Positions 43,420 through 45,294 of a stretch of 45,294 nucleotides of DNA are shown in pieces. A program made the position numbers and the translations under genes. The stretch's first letter is position 1; every line of letters begins with the position of its first letter. The stretch is taken from the NCBI GenBank assembly GCA_029261555.1, contig JAJDBB010000104.1, forward strand, positions 1 to 45,294, in the 5' to 3' direction. The notes under the pieces were generated by a model. It was not told the origin of the DNA and ran no database searches. It worked only from the letters and a program-made list of their open reading frames with translations. Source of the stretch: Nitrospinaceae bacterium (GTDB taxonomy: Bacteria > Nitrospinota > Nitrospinia > Nitrospinales > JACRGP01).

Positions 43420-43803
43420 ATGCCCACCCCGCCTTCGCCGAAAATATTGTTGACCCATTACGAATGGTCGCTACGAAGACTCGAGGAAATTTTAAAGGAA
43501 GAAAAGAGCGACTATTTTCGCGACGCGGCGCTGGAGCGGTTCGGGTTCACCTACGACCTCGCCATAAAATGCCTCGACGCCGTTCGCCGGGAGCGGGATG
43601 AAGAACCCCTTGAACCTGGGAAACTTTGGCTCTGGGCCGGGGAGATGGGCTGGGGTCCGGGCGAAGACGAGGCGACCGACCTCGTGGAATCCTACAATAA
43701 GGTCAAGCTTCCTAACAAAGGCGGCGCAGGCGACGCGGTGTTTGCCAAATTGAACGGGTATTACGCGGTCTTTGAAAACCTGATGAAAAAACTTTCCGCC
43801 TGA
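43420..43803 (+). CDS. Nucleotidyltransferase substrate-binding-like (HI0074/HEPN-type) protein
   Basis: A 127-residue helical protein that resembles HI0074-type partners of minimal nucleotidyltransferases: the segment DAALERFGFTYDLAIKCLDAV corresponds to the conserved helix of that family. Usual partners lie next to a nucleotidyltransferase gene in a toxin-antitoxin-like pair; none is found here. The usual RN-x-TAH ending motif is replaced by VESYNKVKLPNKGG, so the nuclease-type motif is missing. The similarity is moderate and the function uncertain. Confidence 0.6.
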   Translation: MPTPPSPKILLTHYEWSLRRLEEILKEEKSDYFRDAALERFGFTYDLAIKCLDAVRRERDEEPLEPGKLWLWAGEMGWGPGEDEATDLVESYNKVKLPNKGGAGDAVFAKLNGYYAVFENLMKKLSA

Positions 43804-43804
43804 C

Positions 43805-43822
43805 ATTCGGAACATTCCGAAT
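43805..43822. repeat. Inverted repeat between convergent genes
   Basis: ATTCGGAA-CA-TTCCGAAT, an eight-pair perfect stem with a two-base loop, lies between the HI0074-like gene and rdgB. No thymine tract follows on either strand, so it is only terminator-like. Confidence 0.5.
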
Positions 43823-43833
43823 AATAAGAATAA

Positions 43834-44400
43834 TCAGACGGCGCGTAAAAATTGTTTTTTTAAATTCTCCAACGCGCGCCGACGATGCGAAACGGCGTTT
43901 TTCTCCTCCGCCTGCATTTCCCCGTAGGTTCTGGTCTCGCCGTCGGGAATGAAAATGGAATCCCAACCGAAGCCGTTTTCTCCCCGCGTCTCAAGGGCAA
44001 TGGTTCCCTTCACCTCGCCGCGGGCAATTTTTATTTCCCGCCCGTCGTGCACCGCCACCACGCAAAGCGCGAAGGCGTCCCGGCTGTCAAAGGGATCCAG
44101 CATTTTTATCATCCCCTCGCATCCCACCGTTTTTTCAAACCATTTGACCAACGCGCCAGGCAGTCCGTACCAGGCGGAAAACAGCAGACCGGAATCCTCC
44201 ACCATGACCGGGACCTTCAGCCGCTGGTACACTTCGTTGACTTTATGAACAATCACCTGATGGACGTCCGTGCTTTGCAATTCGTAGAGATTTTCCATCT
44301 CCAACGGCTCGATTTCCATCCCAAGAATTTCTCTGGCCTCGCGGACCTTGTTCTCATTGCCGGTGACGAATTTTATACTTTTCCAGATTTCCTCGTCCAA
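43834..44400 (-). CDS. rdgB: XTP/dITP diphosphatase (RdgB/HAM1 family)
   Basis: A cytoplasmic house-cleaning enzyme that hydrolyses non-canonical purine nucleoside triphosphates. The 188-residue protein starts KFVTGNENKVREAREILG, the family signature, and has VMVEDSGLLFSAW, GENGFGWDSIFIPDG and AVSHRRRAL. The TGNENK wording is closer to archaeal and eukaryotic HAM1/ITPase sequences than to E. coli RdgB. Its start follows an AGGA site. Convergent with the HI0074-like gene. Confidence 0.93.
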   Translation of the reverse strand: MDEEIWKSIKFVTGNENKVREAREILGMEIEPLEMENLYELQSTDVHQVIVHKVNEVYQRLKVPVMVEDSGLLFSAWYGLPGALVKWFEKTVGCEGMIKMLDPFDSRDAFALCVVAVHDGREIKIARGEVKGTIALETRGENGFGWDSIFIPDGETRTYGEMQAEEKNAVSHRRRALENLKKQFLRAV

Positions 44401-44467
44401 TGTTTCCTCCTAGAAAAAAAAGATTGTACCATGCAGAGAATGAGAGGGATTTGATTATCGCCGGGTA

Positions 44468-44496
44468 TTGCTAGAAAACTGGCGATATGCTATAAA
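44468..44496 (+). promoter_or_regulatory. Promoter of the terminal lipoprotein gene
   Basis: TTGCTA (44468-44473) and TATAAA (44491-44496) are 17 bases apart. Transcription would begin near 44503, about 40 bases before the ATG at 44543. Confidence 0.5.
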
Positions 44497-44542
44497 TTAG
44501 CCCCTTCAAAACCTGTCAGTTAATCTTCTAACTCCCAAAATA

Positions 44543-45294
44543 ATGCGAAAAGCAGGCATATTTTTGTTATTGATCGCCACACTCGGTCTGTCCGCCTGCT
44601 CGAGTGTTTTCGAACACGATTTCGACGTCCGGGCCAAAAAAGCCTTGCAGGACCTGATGGCGATCCAGGATTCCTACTACCAGGAAAACGGAAAGTACGC
44701 CCGCAACCTGATCCAGATCGAAAAATATAATTTAAAGTTTCATACCGGAATTGTTTATCTGGAAATTGAATCGGCGGACAAAAACGGCTATCGCGCCATA
44801 TCCCTGCCCGCTGAATCGACCACGGCGCGGGTCTTCGCGTTCGACTCCGCCAAGGGCGGATATTATGAAATGGACGACGCAGAGGTCTCCAGTTACGTCC
44901 TGGGCGCCCTGAACTCCATCCGAACGGAACAAAAAGAATTGGCGATCAAGGACGGCGCGTCTATTTTCATGATTTTTATCTTGCTGTGTTTCTGGCTGAA
45001 AGCCTTTTTGAATCCGGAAAACCGCGAGCATAAATCGACCATGTACCTGTTCCTGATTTGCCTTGGCCCCTTGCTGTGGTCCATGGCGGCCCTCAATCAC
45101 ATGCACAAGGATATCCTGGCGTCTTCCCTGATTTTAACCTGCATCGGCGCCGCCATCGCCGTTTCGGTATTTGGGAGCGTCATGGGAACCATCGGCTTCA
45201 CAAAACTGTTCCAGCGCCCAACGCCGGGTCCGGTTATCGGCTTTTCCGTCTCCACCCTGTTTATCAGCCTGTTTTCCCTCGGAACGATGATTTA
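44543..45294 (+). CDS. Lipoprotein / membrane protein with pilin-like segment, 3'-truncated by window edge
   Basis: The frame is open from ATG 44543 to the end of the window, giving 250 residues of a longer protein. It begins with a lipoprotein signal peptide (lipobox LSAC, Cys19). Next is a soluble stretch of about 130 residues whose start, AKKALQDLMAIQDSYYQENGKYA, resembles the mature part of type IV pilins, but the N-terminal pilin helix is replaced by the lipid anchor. About four membrane helices follow (from about 137 to the end). I recognise no family with this combination. It has a plausible promoter of its own. Confidence 0.75.
   Translation, partial: MRKAGIFLLLIATLGLSACSSVFEHDFDVRAKKALQDLMAIQDSYYQENGKYARNLIQIEKYNLKFHTGIVYLEIESADKNGYRAISLPAESTTARVFAFDSAKGGYYEMDDAEVSSYVLGALNSIRTEQKELAIKDGASIFMIFILLCFWLKAFLNPENREHKSTMYLFLICLGPLLWSMAALNHMHKDILASSLILTCIGAAIAVSVFGSVMGTIGFTKLFQRPTPGPVIGFSVSTLFISLFSLGTMI

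Noticed and set aside
1-45294. CRISPR arrays, tRNA/rRNA genes, insertion sequences or prophage
   Set aside because: No regularly spaced direct repeats, tRNA-like cloverleaf, rRNA-like stretch or transposase/phage gene was seen. The tyrosine recombinase at 30.1-31.0 kb looks like a housekeeping Xer protein.

Overview
The window looks like chromosomal DNA from a Gram-negative bacterium with genetic code 11. Supporting signs are lipoprotein signal peptides, MurJ, a periplasmic c-type cytochrome fusion, an ArnT-like membrane glycosyltransferase and a standard bacterial fatty-acid operon. The gene mix, including a cytochrome c/FTR1 permease fusion, class I fructose-bisphosphatase and many narrowly distributed secreted proteins, makes me think of the Nitrospinota. 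That is an impression from gene content only, with no database search behind it. Nearly all the DNA is coding. No rRNA, tRNA, CRISPR array, prophage or transposase is visible, so this is mostly core genome with some lineage-specific genes.

Layout. 1-3.7 kb: the 3' part of a large conserved hypothetical protein, convergent with a 621-residue helical protein. 3.7-8.4 kb: a small protein, murJ and thrH on +, then an M32 carboxypeptidase coupled to a zinc-ribbon/SH3 membrane protein on -. 8.5-12.3 kb: the most interesting unit, a two-gene iron module. A sigma70-type promoter overlapped by a good Fur box drives a cytochrome c-FTR1 permease and, through a 4-nt overlap, a PepSY-type membrane protein carrying an Asp-box beta-propeller. 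Both proteins end in a similar His/Cys helical tail. 12.3-14.2 kb: a small acidic protein, a KDPG/KHG aldolase and a DRE-TIM-type aldolase on -. 14.4-17.1 kb: an EVE protein, two tandem secreted paralogues and a FabI-like reductase. 17.3-21.9 kb: a GAF/HD-GYP signalling protein, mgtE, a lipoyl-like protein lacking the modifiable lysine, and small proteins.

22-30 kb (- strand) is the operon yceD-rpmF-plsX-fabH-fabD-fabG-acpP-fabF-rnc followed by a radical SAM gene. rpmF is a 59-residue gene in the plsX-yceD gap. 30-34 kb holds a XerC/D recombinase, fbp, hisS and fur. 34-40 kb holds an ArnT-like transferase, a formylglycine-enzyme-like lipoprotein without the catalytic cysteines, a GNAT acetyltransferase and a TPR lipoprotein. 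40-45 kb has a possible small RNA, acs with an upstream DUF1566 gene, an orphan nucleotidyltransferase-partner-like protein, rdgB and a lipoprotein/membrane protein cut by the window end.

How the genes connect: fabD, fabH, fabG, fabF, acpP and plsX supply acyl-ACP and acyl-phosphate for membrane lipids. Acs supplies acetyl-CoA. Fbp and the KDPG-type aldolase belong to central carbon metabolism. Fur (33.7 kb) is the likely regulator of the iron module at 8.5 kb. Intergenic regions at 19.1, 21.9 and 32.3 kb share a short REP-like hairpin repeat.
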